64,000 nucleotides of DNA from Streptomyces broussonetiae (GCF_009796285.1 NZ_CP047020.1:1426001-1490000), one strand, 5' to 3'; shown: positions 25,336-34,197, counted from the first letter of the stretch. The notes: a model not told the origin generated them from the letters alone. Numbers and translations are program-made.

Positions 25336-26217
25336 TCAGGGGGCGAGGATCACCGAGCGGGTGAGGTGGCGCGGGCGGTCGGGGTCGAGGCCGCGGGCGG
25401 CGGCGACCGCGACCGCCAGCCGCTGGACGCGGACGAGTTCGGCGAGCGGATCGAGACCGCCTCCGATCCACAACCCTCCGGTGGCACCGACCTGTTGGGC
25501 GAGCCCTTCGGGTGCCTCACCGAGCATCCAGGTGGCCGTGCCCTCGGTGGTGACGCTGATCGGGCCGTGCCGGTACTCCATCGCCGGGTAGGCCTCGGTC
25601 CAGGACAGCGAGGCCTCGCGCATCTTGAGTCCGGCCTCGTTCGCGAGCCCCACGGTCCAGCCGCGCCCGAGAAACGTGAACTGGGTGCAGGCGACCAGCC
25701 GTTCGGGAAGAGAAGCGGAGAGGGCCGTACGCGCATCGGCGACGACCGAGTCGCTGTGCAGGCCGAGGTGGGCGCGCAGAAGGGTGAGGGCGGTGGTCGC
25801 GAACCGGGTCTGGACGACGGAGCGTTCGTCGGCGAAGTCCAGGACGACGAGGTCGTCGGCGGCCGACATGACGGGGGTGGCCGGGTCGGCGGTGACGGCG
25901 GTGGTCCGGGTCCGTCCCCTCAACTGCCCGAGCAGCTCGAGCACTTCGGTGGTCGTACCGGAGCGGGTGAGGGCGAGGACCCGGTCGTACGACCGCCCGT
26001 ACGGGAACTCGGAGGCCGCGAACGCGTCGGTCTCGCCCTGTCCGGCGCTCTCCCGCAGGCCGGCCACCGCCTGCGCCATGAAGTACGAGGTTCCGCACCC
26101 CACGATCGCGACCCGTTCCCCGGGCTGCGGCAGCGCGGTCTTGTGCCGCTCCACCCGCTCGGCGGCCCGCGCCCAGCACTCGGGCTGGCTGTTCAGCTCG
26201 TCCTCGACATGGGTCAT
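25336..26217 (-). CDS. SIS domain-containing sugar isomerase/deaminase, AgaS/GlmS-like
   Basis: A 293-residue protein with two SIS domains. The first contains VAIVGCGTSYFMAQAV and the phosphosugar-binding loop ALTRSGTTTEVLELL; the second contains TFLGRGWTVGLANEAGLKMREAS and YRHGPIS. This is the double-SIS layout of GlmS C-terminal and AgaS-type aldose-ketose isomerase/deaminases. There is no glutaminase domain, so ammonia is probably released from an amino-sugar phosphate (inference). The ATG at 26217 follows AGAGAGGGTG. A promoter with DeoR-type repeats lies upstream, and the divergent DeoR gene is the likely regulator. Confidence 0.87.
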   Translation of the reverse strand: MTHVEDELNSQPECWARAAERVERHKTALPQPGERVAIVGCGTSYFMAQAVAGLRESAGQGETDAFAASEFPYGRSYDRVLALTRSGTTTEVLELLGQLRGRTRTTAVTADPATPVMSAADDLVVLDFADERSVVQTRFATTALTLLRAHLGLHSDSVVADARTALSASLPERLVACTQFTFLGRGWTVGLANEAGLKMREASLSWTEAYPAMEYRHGPISVTTEGTATWMLGEAPEGLAQQVGATGGLWIGGGLDPLAELVRVQRLAVAVAAARGLDPDRPRHLTRSVILAP

Positions 26218-26250
26218 GCCCACACCCTCTCTGGCTGATTGTTCCTGCAA

Positions 26251-26281
26251 GATATAGCGAGCTTTCAAGCACAATCAAGCA
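26251..26281 (-). promoter_or_regulatory. Promoter of the SIS gene with a DeoR-type direct-repeat operator
   Basis: On the minus strand, TTGATT (26278-26273) and TATATC (26256-26251) are spaced by 16 bp. Two copies of TCAAGCA (plus strand 26265-26271 and 26275-26281) recur at exactly 10 bp, so they face the same side of the helix and overlap the -35 region. This is a convincing operator for the DeoR regulator encoded at 26341. Confidence 0.55.
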
Positions 26282-26340
26282 TCGGCGCGCAGAGAATGGT
26301 GCGCTAGGGTCACCGGGAACACGGAGAACGGAGGCTGCGG

Positions 26341-27120
26341 ATGTCCCGGGACGCCCGCTGGAAGGCGTTGCTGGAGCTGCTCGTGGAGCGCGGCCGGCTG
26401 GAGGTCGAGGAGGCGGCGGCCGAGCTGGCGGTGTCGGCGGCCACGATCCGCCGGGACTTCGACCAGCTCGCCGAGCAGCAGATGCTGGTGCGCACCCGGG
26501 GCGGAGCGGTGGTGCACGGGGTGTCGTACGAACTCCCGCTGCGCTACAAGACGGCCCGCCGCGCCTCCGAGAAGCAGCGCATCGCGAAGGCCGTGGCCGA
26601 ACTCCTGGCTCCGGGTGAGGCGGTGGGGCTGACCGGCGGTACGACCACCACGGAGGTGGCCCGGGCGCTGGCCGTGCGCGGCGACCTGTCGACCGGTGCA
26701 CCGGCGCTGACCGTCGTCACCAACGCGCTCAACATCGCCAACGAGCTGGCCGTTCGGCCTCAGTTCAAGATCGTGGTGACGGGCGGGGTGGCGCGCCCGC
26801 AGTCGTACGAACTCATCGGCCCGCTCGCGGACGGGGTGCTCGGGCAGATCACGCTCGACGTGGCCGTGCTCGGTGTCGTCGCCTTCGACGTCACGCACGG
26901 CGCGGCGGCGCACGACGAGGCGGAGGCCGCGATCAACCGGCTGATGTGCGAACGCGCCGAGCGAGTGGTGGTCGCCGCCGACTCCAGCAAGCTGGGCCAG
27001 CGCGCCTTCGCCCGGATCTGCGGCGCGCAGCTGGTGGACACCCTGGTGACGGACACGGCCGCACCCCAGGAGACGGTCCGCCGGTTCGAGGAGGCCGGGG
27101 TCCGGGTCCTGACGGTGTGA
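26341..27120 (+). CDS. DeoR/GlpR family transcriptional regulator
   Basis: A 259-residue DeoR protein: an N-terminal helix-turn-helix (about 5-60; VEEAAAELAVSAATIRRDFDQL) and a DeoRC sensor with LTGGTTTTEVARAL and VVVAADSSKLGQ. The ATG is preceded by GGAGG. It is divergent from the SIS gene, and the TCAAGCA repeats between them are its likely operator. The effector would be a phosphorylated amino sugar or ketose from the adjacent pathway (inference). It is distinct from the DeoR protein at 7080. Confidence 0.9.
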   Translation: MSRDARWKALLELLVERGRLEVEEAAAELAVSAATIRRDFDQLAEQQMLVRTRGGAVVHGVSYELPLRYKTARRASEKQRIAKAVAELLAPGEAVGLTGGTTTTEVARALAVRGDLSTGAPALTVVTNALNIANELAVRPQFKIVVTGGVARPQSYELIGPLADGVLGQITLDVAVLGVVAFDVTHGAAAHDEAEAAINRLMCERAERVVVAADSSKLGQRAFARICGAQLVDTLVTDTAAPQETVRRFEEAGVRVLTV

Positions 27121-27177
27121 CGGCCGGCCGAGCCGACCACGGTCGGCCCGCGGGAAACCGGCGCCACACCGGCCGGA

Positions 27178-27573
27178 TCAGATCCGCCCGAGGTCGGCCT
27201 TCACAAACCCCGCACCCCGCTGGTCGTTGCAGCCGGTCGGCTGCCGCTCGACCGGGTCGGGCCAGGCCTGCTGGGCCTTGAGCGCCACGCTCACCAAGGT
27301 CAGCAGCAGGTCGACATCGCTCGCCGCGTCGAGGCGCAGGGTCACCCAGTGCGAGCCGGGCACGATCCTGATCGCCCCCGAGTCCTGCAGGTCCTTGGCG
27401 AACCGCCTGACGGCCCGGTCGGTCAGCCGCAGATCGACATCGCGGTCCGAGTGGAAGTGGGCGATCTCGCCCTGGGCCGAACTCACTGCCTGTCCCAGAC
27501 CGCAGCTCGGGACCGTCCGACTCAGGTCGGGCCAGGTCGCCAATTGCGCGAACGCGCGCGAGGCCAACGTCAT
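27178..27573 (-). CDS. Luciferase-domain (DUF5519-like) protein
   Basis: A 131-residue protein matching the small actinobacterial family called luciferase domain-containing: GEIAHFHSDRDVDLRLT, IRIVPGSHWVTLRLD and VALKAQQAWP are its landmarks. Despite the name, no flavin-monooxygenase barrel is present, and the function is unknown. The conserved HFHS and the GSHWVT stretch may form a binding site. The ATG is at 27573 with only a weak ribosome binding site. It converges on the DeoR gene and stands alone. Confidence 0.75.
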   Translation of the reverse strand: MTLASRAFAQLATWPDLSRTVPSCGLGQAVSSAQGEIAHFHSDRDVDLRLTDRAVRRFAKDLQDSGAIRIVPGSHWVTLRLDAASDVDLLLTLVSVALKAQQAWPDPVERQPTGCNDQRGAGFVKADLGRI

Positions 27574-27966
27574 GGGCCCATCATGGACCGCTCACCCTCT
27601 CGCAACCAGCTCGTGAACAAGCATTAACCGACCTGTATCCGGGCGGGGACCAGGCACGGGAAGCCCCGAGCGACCCCGAACGGAGCATGCGCCGCACGGC
27701 GTTGACGTCGCGGCCGAACCGAACCACTCCAAGTCGGCGCAGGCCAAGGCCGCGTCACTCACTCCGCGGACAGACCCGTGCCGGTCATATGAAAACAGAG
27801 GGCGACCCGGACCTCAGGAGGAGCGCGGTGTCGCCGGAGCGGGTGACGCCGCGGATCCGGCTGTCTCGAAGTGTGGAACAGCAGCGGGGCCCAGGGCGCG
27901 CGGCGGACCGCCCGGCACACCCGGCGACCCTTGCCCCTCCCCTCGGCAGCGCCCTAACCTGACTTT
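27574..27966. other. Intergenic region with one weak small-ORF candidate
   Basis: This 393-bp gap separates the luciferase-domain gene from an MFS gene. The only coding hint is a GTG at 27828 with a perfect AGGAGG 6 bp upstream. It opens a 44-codon frame to 27962 (starting VSPERVTPRIRLSRS) whose composition is not clearly protein-like. An in-frame ATG at 27789 would add 13 residues. I do not recognise the product and do not claim it as a gene. Confidence 0.35.
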
Positions 27967-29181
27967 GTGCCGCTAATAAACAAATCCCGATCGCACAGCG
28001 TCGTGCCGGGCAGCAGTCACGGCCTCATCCGCCTGCGGACCGCCCTCACCGCCTTCTTCGCCCTGGACGGATTCATCTTCGCCGGGTGGGTCGTCCGGAT
28101 CCCGGCCATCAAGGAGCAGACCCACGCCTCGGCCAGTGACCTGGGCCTGGCTCTGCTCGGGGTGTCCGCCGGTGCCGTGATCACGATGACCCTCACCGGT
28201 CGCCTGTGCCGCCGATACGGCAGCCATCCGGTCACCGTGGTCTGTGCCGTACTGCTCTCGCTCAGCGTCGCCCTGCCCCCGCTCACCCACTCCGCGCCCG
28301 CCCTCGGCGCCGTACTCCTGCTCTTCGGCGCCGCCTACGGCGGCATCAACGTGGCCTTCAACAGCGCCGCCGTCGACCTGGTGGCCGCGCTGCGGCGGCC
28401 CATCATGCCCACCTTCCACGCCGCGTTCAGCCTCGGCGGCATGATCGGAGCGGGCCTCGGCGGGCTGGTCGCCGGTGCGCTCTCCCCCACCCGGCATCTG
28501 CTCGGCCTCACACTCATCGGGCTCCTCGTCACCGCCGTCGCCGGGCGCACCCTCCTGCGGCACGAGCCGCCCGCACCGCCGGAGCGTGGCCCGTCACCGC
28601 ACGCGGAGCCCGACCGCGACGGCACCGGGCGGACCGGCCGGGGCGGGCTGGTCGTCGTCTTCGGGCTGATCGCGCTGTGCACCGCCTACGGCGAGGGCGC
28701 CATGGCGGACTGGGGCGCACTCCATCTCCAGCAGGACCTGGCGGCGTCGTCGGGCGTGGCGGCGGCCGGGTACTCGTGTTTCGCGCTGGCCATGACCGTC
28801 GGCCGGGCAACCGGGACGACGCTCCTGGAGCGTCTCGGCCGGGCGCGCACCGTGATCACCGGCGGTACCGTCGCGGCGGCGGGCATGCTGCTCGGCTCCC
28901 TCGCGCCTTCGGCAGGGGCGGCCCTGGCCGGGTTCGCCGTCACCGGGCTCGGGCTCGCCAACCTCTTCCCGGTCGCCGTCGAGCGGGCGGGCTCGCTGAC
29001 CGGCCCGTCCGGCGTCGCCGTCGCCTCGACGCTGGGCTACGGCGGCATGCTCCTCGGTCCTCCCTCGATCGGTTTCATGGCCGACTGGTTCTCCCTGCCG
29101 GCCGCCCTGACGAGCGTGGCCGCGCTGGCCGCCGTCGCCGCGCTCATCGGGGTGACGACGCGGCAGACCATGGGCCACTGA
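27967..29181 (+). CDS. MFS transporter, 12-TM type
   Basis: A roughly 400-residue major facilitator with about twelve hydrophobic spans. The first is LRTALTAFFALDGFIFAGW. The loop between spans 2 and 3 reads GRLCRRYGSH, a variant of the MFS motif A. It resembles the YbjJ-like branch with GINVAFNSAAVDLVAA. The start is uncertain. The GTG at 27967 has no ribosome binding site, and codons 3-6 are CTA-ATA-AAC-AAA, odd for this GC-rich genome, so the AT-rich tract may be a promoter and the real start a little downstream. The maleylpyruvate-isomerase-like gene follows 58 bp later. Confidence 0.85.
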   Translation: MPLINKSRSHSVVPGSSHGLIRLRTALTAFFALDGFIFAGWVVRIPAIKEQTHASASDLGLALLGVSAGAVITMTLTGRLCRRYGSHPVTVVCAVLLSLSVALPPLTHSAPALGAVLLLFGAAYGGINVAFNSAAVDLVAALRRPIMPTFHAAFSLGGMIGAGLGGLVAGALSPTRHLLGLTLIGLLVTAVAGRTLLRHEPPAPPERGPSPHAEPDRDGTGRTGRGGLVVVFGLIALCTAYGEGAMADWGALHLQQDLAASSGVAAAGYSCFALAMTVGRATGTTLLERLGRARTVITGGTVAAAGMLLGSLAPSAGAALAGFAVTGLGLANLFPVAVERAGSLTGPSGVAVASTLGYGGMLLGPPSIGFMADWFSLPAALTSVAALAAVAALIGVTTRQTMGH

Positions 29182-29239
29182 TAAAGCCCCGCCCGTCGGG
29201 AGAGATCTCGAACGCCCTCCATCCGGCACACTCGCTCCC

Positions 29240-30001
29240 ATGGACACTGCCGACTTCCTTGAGACGCTGGACCGCGAGGGTCGACTGCTCGCGGCGGCCG
29301 CCGAAGCCGCGGGGGCCGATGCCAAGGTGCCCACCTGCCCCGAGTGGCAGGTGCGCGACCTGCTGCGGCACACCGGCGCCGTGCACCGCTGGGCCACCGG
29401 CTTCGTGGCCGAAGCGGACCCCGCGCCACGCCCCTTCGGCGACCTGCCGGACCTGGACGGCGCCGAACTGGTGGCCTGGTACCGGGACAGTCACCGCCTG
29501 CTGGTCGACACCCTGGCCGCCGCACCCGCCGCCCTGGAGTGCTGGACCTTCCTTCCGGCGTCAGGCCCGTCACCGCTGGCCTTCTGGACCCGCAGGCAGG
29601 CTCACGAGACGACGGTCCACCGCTACGACGCGGAGGCGGCGCTCGGCGGTACGGCATCCCCCGTCGCCCCGGACTTTGCGCCCGACTTCGCGGTGGACGG
29701 CATCGACGAGCTGCTGCGCGGCTTCCACGCCCGCTCCCGGAGCCGTCTGCGCACCGAGGAACCGCGCGTCGTGCGGGTGCGGGCACTGGCCGCGACGCCG
29801 GACGGGACGGACGCGGTGTGGACCGTACGGCTGTCGGCCGAGCCGCCGGTGACCGTGCGGGACGCGGCCGACGAGGCCGAGGCCGAACTGTCCGGCCCCG
29901 CAGAGCAGTTGTACCTGGCGCTGTGGAACCGCGAGCCCGTGCCCAGCGTGACCGGCGACCGCTCCCTGGCCGAGCTGTGGCGGGAGAAGGGCCGGATCTG
30001 A
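29240..30001 (+). CDS. Maleylpyruvate isomerase family mycothiol-dependent enzyme
   Basis: A 253-residue protein of the MDMPI/DinB superfamily. The N-terminal four-helix bundle has CPEWQVRDLLRHTGAVHRW, supplying one metal histidine, and RRQAHETTVHRYDAE, supplying the others. A small C-terminal MDMPI domain follows. These proteins use mycothiol, the actinobacterial thiol, as cofactor or donor for isomerisation or S-transfer. The exact substrate cannot be deduced. The ATG at 29240 lacks a strong ribosome binding site. It lies just downstream of an MFS exporter, so a detoxification pair is possible. Confidence 0.85.
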   Translation: MDTADFLETLDREGRLLAAAAEAAGADAKVPTCPEWQVRDLLRHTGAVHRWATGFVAEADPAPRPFGDLPDLDGAELVAWYRDSHRLLVDTLAAAPAALECWTFLPASGPSPLAFWTRRQAHETTVHRYDAEAALGGTASPVAPDFAPDFAVDGIDELLRGFHARSRSRLRTEEPRVVRVRALAATPDGTDAVWTVRLSAEPPVTVRDAADEAEAELSGPAEQLYLALWNREPVPSVTGDRSLAELWREKGRI

Positions 30002-30013
30002 CGCGGCGCCCCG

Positions 30014-30403
30014 TCAGCCGGCTTCGGTCAGCATCCGGGCCAGCACCGCGCGCTGCACGGGCCGCACCTCGCCGTGCAGCGCGCGCCCCTTGGCCGTCAG
30101 CGCCACCCGCACCCCGCGTCGGTCCTCGGCGCACATGGCACGTTCGACGAGGCCGTCCTTCTCCAGACGGCCGATCAGCCGGGACAGCGCACTCTGACTG
30201 AGATGGACCCGCTCGGAGATCTCCTGCACGCGGTAGGCGCAGCCGCCCGCCCCCTCGGCCATCAGGTCGAGAACCTCGAAGTCGCTGGCGCACAGGCCGT
30301 GTTCGTGCAGCACCCGGTCCAGCTCGCACTGCGTGCGGGCATGCAAGGCCAGGATGTCCCGCCACTGCTCCACGAGCGCCTGCTCGGCCCTGTTCGCCGC
30401 CAT
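30014..30403 (-). CDS. MarR family transcriptional regulator
   Basis: A 129-residue winged-helix regulator: recognition region VQEISERVHLSQSALSRLIGRLEKDGLVER, then the wing CAEDRRGVRVALTAKG. The ATG at 30403 has no Shine-Dalgarno sequence, so the transcript is probably leaderless. It is divergent from the 14-TM MFS gene across an 85-bp AT-rich region with palindromic TGCA-containing elements. It therefore most likely represses the exporter and itself and responds to the exporter's small-molecule substrate. Confidence 0.9.
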   Translation of the reverse strand: MAANRAEQALVEQWRDILALHARTQCELDRVLHEHGLCASDFEVLDLMAEGAGGCAYRVQEISERVHLSQSALSRLIGRLEKDGLVERAMCAEDRRGVRVALTAKGRALHGEVRPVQRAVLARMLTEAG

Positions 30404-30454
30404 GAGCGCACGGTAGCAGAGAACCAAGATTGTTGCATCGTAATTAAATGCGTT

Positions 30455-30476
30455 TGCACTCAATGCACATGCATGT
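30455..30476. promoter_or_regulatory. Candidate MarR operator in the shared MarR/MFS promoter
   Basis: TGCA at 30455-30458 and at 30464-30467 flank five bases. Overlapping them is the perfect palindrome ACATGCATGT (30467-30476). A further TTGCAT ... ATGCG pair lies just upstream. The sites end 12 bp before the MFS start, so binding would block its expression. Confidence 0.45.
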
Positions 30477-30488
30477 AGTCTCGTCGGC

Positions 30489-31979
30489 ATGACCTCTCCG
30501 CTCACCCCCGCCACGGCCCCGTCCCCGGCCGTCCGCTGGACACCTCGCCTGTGGGGCACCCTGCTGGTGCTCTGCGCCGCGATGTTCCTGGACGCGCTGG
30601 ACGTGTCGATGGTCGGCGTCGCGCTGCCGTCCATAGGCTCCGATCTCCACCTCTCCACATCGACGCTGCAATGGATCGTCAGCGGCTACATCCTGGGCTA
30701 CGGAGGCCTGCTTCTCCTCGGCGGACGCACCGCCGATCTGCTCGGCCGGCGCCAGGTGTTCCTCGTCGCGCTCGGCGTCTTCGCGCTCGCCTCACTGCTC
30801 GGCGGAGTCGTGGACTCCGGTCCGCTGCTCATCGCGAGCCGCTTCATCAAGGGCCTGAGCGCGGCCTTCACGGCACCGGCCGGACTGTCGATCATCACCA
30901 CGACGTTCCCGGAGGGCCCGCTGCGCAACCGGGCCCTGTCCATCTACACCACCTGCGCCGCCACCGGCTTCTCCATGGGCCTGGTGCTCTCCGGACTGCT
31001 CACCGAGGCCAGCTGGCGCTTCACCATGCTGCTGCCCGCGCCGATCGCCCTGATCGCGCTGGTCGCCGGCCTGCGGCTGCTGCCGCGCAGCGCCCGCGAG
31101 GAGAACCACGACGGCTACGACATCCCGGGCGCCATCCTGGGCACGGCCTCGATGCTGCTGCTGGTGTACACCGTCGTCCAGGCCCCCGGGGCCGGCTGGG
31201 CCTCGGCCCGTACGCTGCTGTCGTTCCTCGCCGTCGCGGTGCTGCTCACGGCCTTCGTCCTGGTGGAGCGGCGCTCGCCGAGCCCGCTGATCCGGCTGGG
31301 CGTGCTGCGCTCGGGCAGCCAGGTCCGCGCGCAGCTCGGCGCGATCGCCTTCTTCGGATCGTACGTGGGCTTTCAGTTCCTGACGACGCTCTACATGCAG
31401 TCCCTGCTCGGCTGGTCGGCGCTGCACACGGCGCTCGCGTTCCTGCCGGCGGGCGCGCTGGTGGCGGTGTCCTCCACCAAGGTCGGCGCGATCGTCGACC
31501 GGTTCGGCACCCCGCGCCTGATCGCGCTCGGCTTCGCCTTCATGGCCCTCGGGTACGCCCTGTTCCTGCGCGTCGACCTCGACCCGGCGTACGCGGCCGT
31601 CATCCTGCCGTCCATGCTGCTGATCGGCGCGGCCTGCGCGCTGGTCTTCCCCTCGCTCAACATCCAGGCCACCAACGGGGTCGAGGACCACGAGCAGGGC
31701 ATGGTCTCCGGTCTGCTCAACACCTCGGTGCAGGTGGGCGGCGCGCTCTTCCTGGCCGTTGTGACGGCCGTGGTCACCGCGGGCGCCCCCGCCCACGCCA
31801 GCCCGCAGGCCGTGCTCGACAGCTACCGCCCCGGCTTCCTCGTCGTCGCGGGCATCGCGCTGGCCGGCCTGCTGATCACTCTGACAGGTCTGCGCAGCCG
31901 TCGCGGCCGGCCGTCTGTCGTGGTCGCCGGATCCACCATGAGGGAGGCGGAAACGGAGCGCGTGGCGGTCCGTGACTAG
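30489..31979 (+). CDS. MFS multidrug exporter, 14-TM DHA2/EmrB-like
   Basis: A 496-residue exporter with about fourteen hydrophobic spans. Motif-A region GGRTADLLGRRQVF and the span-1 acidic signature FLDALDVSMVGVALPSIG are typical of the DHA2 family, which exports drugs and antibiotics by proton antiport. The ATG at 30489 lacks a ribosome binding site and is probably close to the transcription start. Control by the divergent MarR gene is likely. A strong hairpin at 31995-32033 ends the transcript. The natural substrate is unknown. Confidence 0.92.
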   Translation: MTSPLTPATAPSPAVRWTPRLWGTLLVLCAAMFLDALDVSMVGVALPSIGSDLHLSTSTLQWIVSGYILGYGGLLLLGGRTADLLGRRQVFLVALGVFALASLLGGVVDSGPLLIASRFIKGLSAAFTAPAGLSIITTTFPEGPLRNRALSIYTTCAATGFSMGLVLSGLLTEASWRFTMLLPAPIALIALVAGLRLLPRSAREENHDGYDIPGAILGTASMLLLVYTVVQAPGAGWASARTLLSFLAVAVLLTAFVLVERRSPSPLIRLGVLRSGSQVRAQLGAIAFFGSYVGFQFLTTLYMQSLLGWSALHTALAFLPAGALVAVSSTKVGAIVDRFGTPRLIALGFAFMALGYALFLRVDLDPAYAAVILPSMLLIGAACALVFPSLNIQATNGVEDHEQGMVSGLLNTSVQVGGALFLAVVTAVVTAGAPAHASPQAVLDSYRPGFLVVAGIALAGLLITLTGLRSRRGRPSVVVAGSTMREAETERVAVRD

Positions 31980-31994
31980 GGGGACGCCTCCAAC

Positions 31995-32033
31995 CGTGCG
32001 CCCGGCGGGGCTGTTTGCTCCGCCGGGCGCACG
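31995..32033 (+). terminator. Strong hairpin terminator after the MFS exporter
   Basis: Perfect 14-bp arms, CGTGCGCCCGGCGG and CCGCCGGGCGCACG, flank an 11-base loop. It begins 16 bp after the MFS stop. It also lies immediately before the start of the DUF6332 gene, which must therefore use a promoter inside or after it. Confidence 0.8.
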
Positions 32034-32036
32034 TCT

Positions 32037-32336
32037 GTGAAGCTGGGGGAATGTGCGCATACGGGGGTACGCCGCACCAAAGCCCAACAGGATGCGGCCA
32101 CGGTCGAGATCGGCTGTGCGCCGGCGAGCGGGTGCTTCGCGGCGGCGGTGCTGTTCGGGGCCGTCGCCGGGCCGACTCTGCTCTTCGATCTCCCCCGTGC
32201 CCTCGAGACCACGCTGCGGTGGGGCGGTCTCGTGGTCGCACCCGTGGTCTTCGCGGTCCGTGTGGTGAGTGTGCTGGTGCGCTTCCGACGGTCCGCTCAG
32301 CCCAGCCAGCCGGGTCGTACCAGCCCCGACTCGTAG
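32037..32336 (+). CDS. DUF6332 family small membrane protein
   Basis: A 99-residue protein. Landmarks of the family are RRTKAQQDAATVEIG, then two hydrophobic spans (about 33-50 and 63-82), and the tail AQPSQPGRTSPDS. The function is unknown. The GTG at 32037 is the only upstream start in frame; the GGGGGA just after it suggests the start assignment may be imperfect. Its last 40 bp overlap the 3' end of the convergent response regulator gene, and the conserved tail is antisense to the regulator's final residues. Confidence 0.7.
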   Translation: MKLGECAHTGVRRTKAQQDAATVEIGCAPASGCFAAAVLFGAVAGPTLLFDLPRALETTLRWGGLVVAPVVFAVRVVSVLVRFRRSAQPSQPGRTSPDS

Positions 32337-32962
32337 GCCAGGACGACGAGTTGAGCGCGGTCCCGGGCGCCCAGTTTCACCATCGCGCGACTCACATGGG
32401 TCTTGGCGGTGAGCGGGCTGACCACCAGTCGGCGGGCGATCTCCTCGTTGGACAGGCCGATACCGACCAGCGCCATCACCTCCCGCTCCCGCTCGGTGAG
32501 CCGCGCCAGGGCGTCCGCCGCCGCGGGCTCCTTGGAGCGGGCCGCGAACTCGGCTATCAGACGTCGGGTGACGCCGGGCGAGAGGAGTGCAGCGCCTTCG
32601 ACCACCGCCCGTACGGCGCGCACGAGTTCCTCCGGCTCGGTGTCCTTGACCAGAAAGCCCGAGGCTCCGGAACGGATCGCCTCGAAGACGTACTCGTCCA
32701 GTTCGAAGGTGGTGAGCATGACCACCTTGACGTCCGTCAGCTCCGCGTCGCCGGTGATGCGCCGGGTCGCGGCCAGGCCGTCCAGCAGGGGCATGCGGAT
32801 GTCCATCAGGACGACATCCGGCGTCAGTTCGCGCGCCAGCCGCAGTGCCTCCTCACCGTCGGCCGCCTCGCCGGCCACCTCGATGTCCGGCTGTGCGTCG
32901 AGCAGCGCGCGGAAACCGGCCCGCACGAGCAACTGGTCGTCGGCGAGCAGTACCCGGATCAC
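32297..32962 (-). CDS. LuxR/NarL-family response regulator
   Basis: A 221-residue response regulator: a receiver domain with phospho-acceptor D54 (VLMDIRMP) and acidic pocket DD at 8-9, conserved K near KDTEP, and a C-terminal LuxR helix-turn-helix (about 155-205; LTEREREVMALVGIGLSNEEIARRL). The GTG start overlaps the kinase stop (GTGA), so kinase and regulator are coupled. Phosphorylation by the adjacent kinase should promote dimerisation and DNA binding. A 16-bp palindrome upstream of the kinase gene is a possible autoregulatory target. Its 3' end overlaps the DUF6332 gene by 40 bp. Confidence 0.93.
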   Translation of the reverse strand: MIRVLLADDQLLVRAGFRALLDAQPDIEVAGEAADGEEALRLARELTPDVVLMDIRMPLLDGLAATRRITGDAELTDVKVVMLTTFELDEYVFEAIRSGASGFLVKDTEPEELVRAVRAVVEGAALLSPGVTRRLIAEFAARSKEPAAADALARLTEREREVMALVGIGLSNEEIARRLVVSPLTAKTHVSRAMVKLGARDRAQLVVLAYESGLVRPGWLG

Positions 32963-34197
32963 TGGTCCTCCCTGAGCTGCGACGGCAGTACGGCGATCAC
33001 CCGGAAGCCGCCGTCGGGGCGCGGGCCCGCCTCGATGGCGCCACCCAGCGCCGCGGCCCGCTCCCGCATCCCGGCCAGCCCGTTCCCGCTGCCGCCGGCG
33101 TCGGCACCGGTCGCGGGCCCGTCGTCGTCGATGCGCAGCCGCAGCGCATCGCCGTCTCGGGCGAACGACACGCGCGCGTGCCGCGATCCGGAGTGCCGTA
33201 CGACATTGGTCAGGGCCTCCTGCACGATACGGAAGGCGGCCAGGTCGGCGCCCGGCGGCAGGTGCGACGGCTCGCCCTGGACCTCGACGGTCAGACCGGC
33301 CGCCGCCGCCTGTTCCACCAGCTCCGGCAGTCGGTCCAGGCCCGGCGCGGGAGTGCGTGGGGCGGCGCCGGGGGCGCGCAGGGTGTCGAGCACCTGGCGC
33401 ACCTCGCCGAGTGCCTCCTTGCTGGCGGCCTTGATGGTGGTGAGCGCGGTGCGGGCCTGCTCGGGGTCGCTGTCGAGCAGCGCGAGCCCCATGCCTGCCT
33501 GGACGTTGATGACGGAGATGCTGTGCGCGAGGACGTCGTGCAGTTCGCGGGCGATCCGCAGCCGTTCCTCGTCCGCGCGCCGTCTGGCCGCCTGTGCCCG
33601 GTCGGCGCGCTCCCGTGCCCACTGCTCGCGCCGCACCCGGGCCAGTTCGGACACGGCGACGACGGCCAGCACCCAGGTGGCGACGACGACCTCCTGGGCG
33701 ATGCCCGCACCCTTGGCCCCCGCGGGTGGCAGCCAGCGGTAGAGCCAGAGCGCGACCAGGGCGTGCCCGGCCCACAGCAGCCCCACGGACGCCCAGGCGG
33801 CCCGCCGGTGCCCGGCGACCACAGCGCTGAAGCAGCTCACCGCGACGGTGAGGTAGACCGGCCCGTTCGGGTAGCCGGCGGCCAGGTAGCCGAGGGTCAC
33901 CGCCGCCGTGCCGAACGCCACGGCCACCGGGTGGCGGTGCCGCCACAGCAGCAGGAGCGAGGCGACGAGCAGCAGCACGCGCGCGTAGTGGTCGAGCGGC
34001 ACACGGTGCTGCTGGGTGTGGGCGGCGAAATTACTGCCGACCAGCACAAACCCGGTGATCAGTACGGTGGAGCGCCAGGGCGGACGGTGGCCGCGACGTG
34101 GCTCCGCGCCGTCCGGGCCGCCACGCCACGGGGGTCCGTGCCGCGGCCCCGCCGGCCCGTAGCGCCACCACGGTCCGGGGGCGCGCTGCTCTTCCAT
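32959..34197 (-). CDS. Sensor histidine kinase, HisKA_3 type
   Basis: A 412-residue kinase. Roughly six hydrophobic spans fill residues about 45-195, with no large extracellular domain, so it may sense within the membrane. The phospho-acceptor is H220 in ARELHDVLAHSISV, the HisKA_3 signature; N-box FRIVQEALTNVVRHS and G-box GGSGNGLAGMRER follow. I chose the ATG at 34197, in frame with a GTG at 34206, because TAGCGT lies at -10 distance and no ribosome binding site is present, suggesting a leaderless mRNA. It forms an operon with the response regulator. Confidence 0.9.
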   Translation of the reverse strand: MEEQRAPGPWWRYGPAGPRHGPPWRGGPDGAEPRRGHRPPWRSTVLITGFVLVGSNFAAHTQQHRVPLDHYARVLLLVASLLLLWRHRHPVAVAFGTAAVTLGYLAAGYPNGPVYLTVAVSCFSAVVAGHRRAAWASVGLLWAGHALVALWLYRWLPPAGAKGAGIAQEVVVATWVLAVVAVSELARVRREQWARERADRAQAARRRADEERLRIARELHDVLAHSISVINVQAGMGLALLDSDPEQARTALTTIKAASKEALGEVRQVLDTLRAPGAAPRTPAPGLDRLPELVEQAAAAGLTVEVQGEPSHLPPGADLAAFRIVQEALTNVVRHSGSRHARVSFARDGDALRLRIDDDGPATGADAGGSGNGLAGMRERAAALGGAIEAGPRPDGGFRVIAVLPSQLREDQ

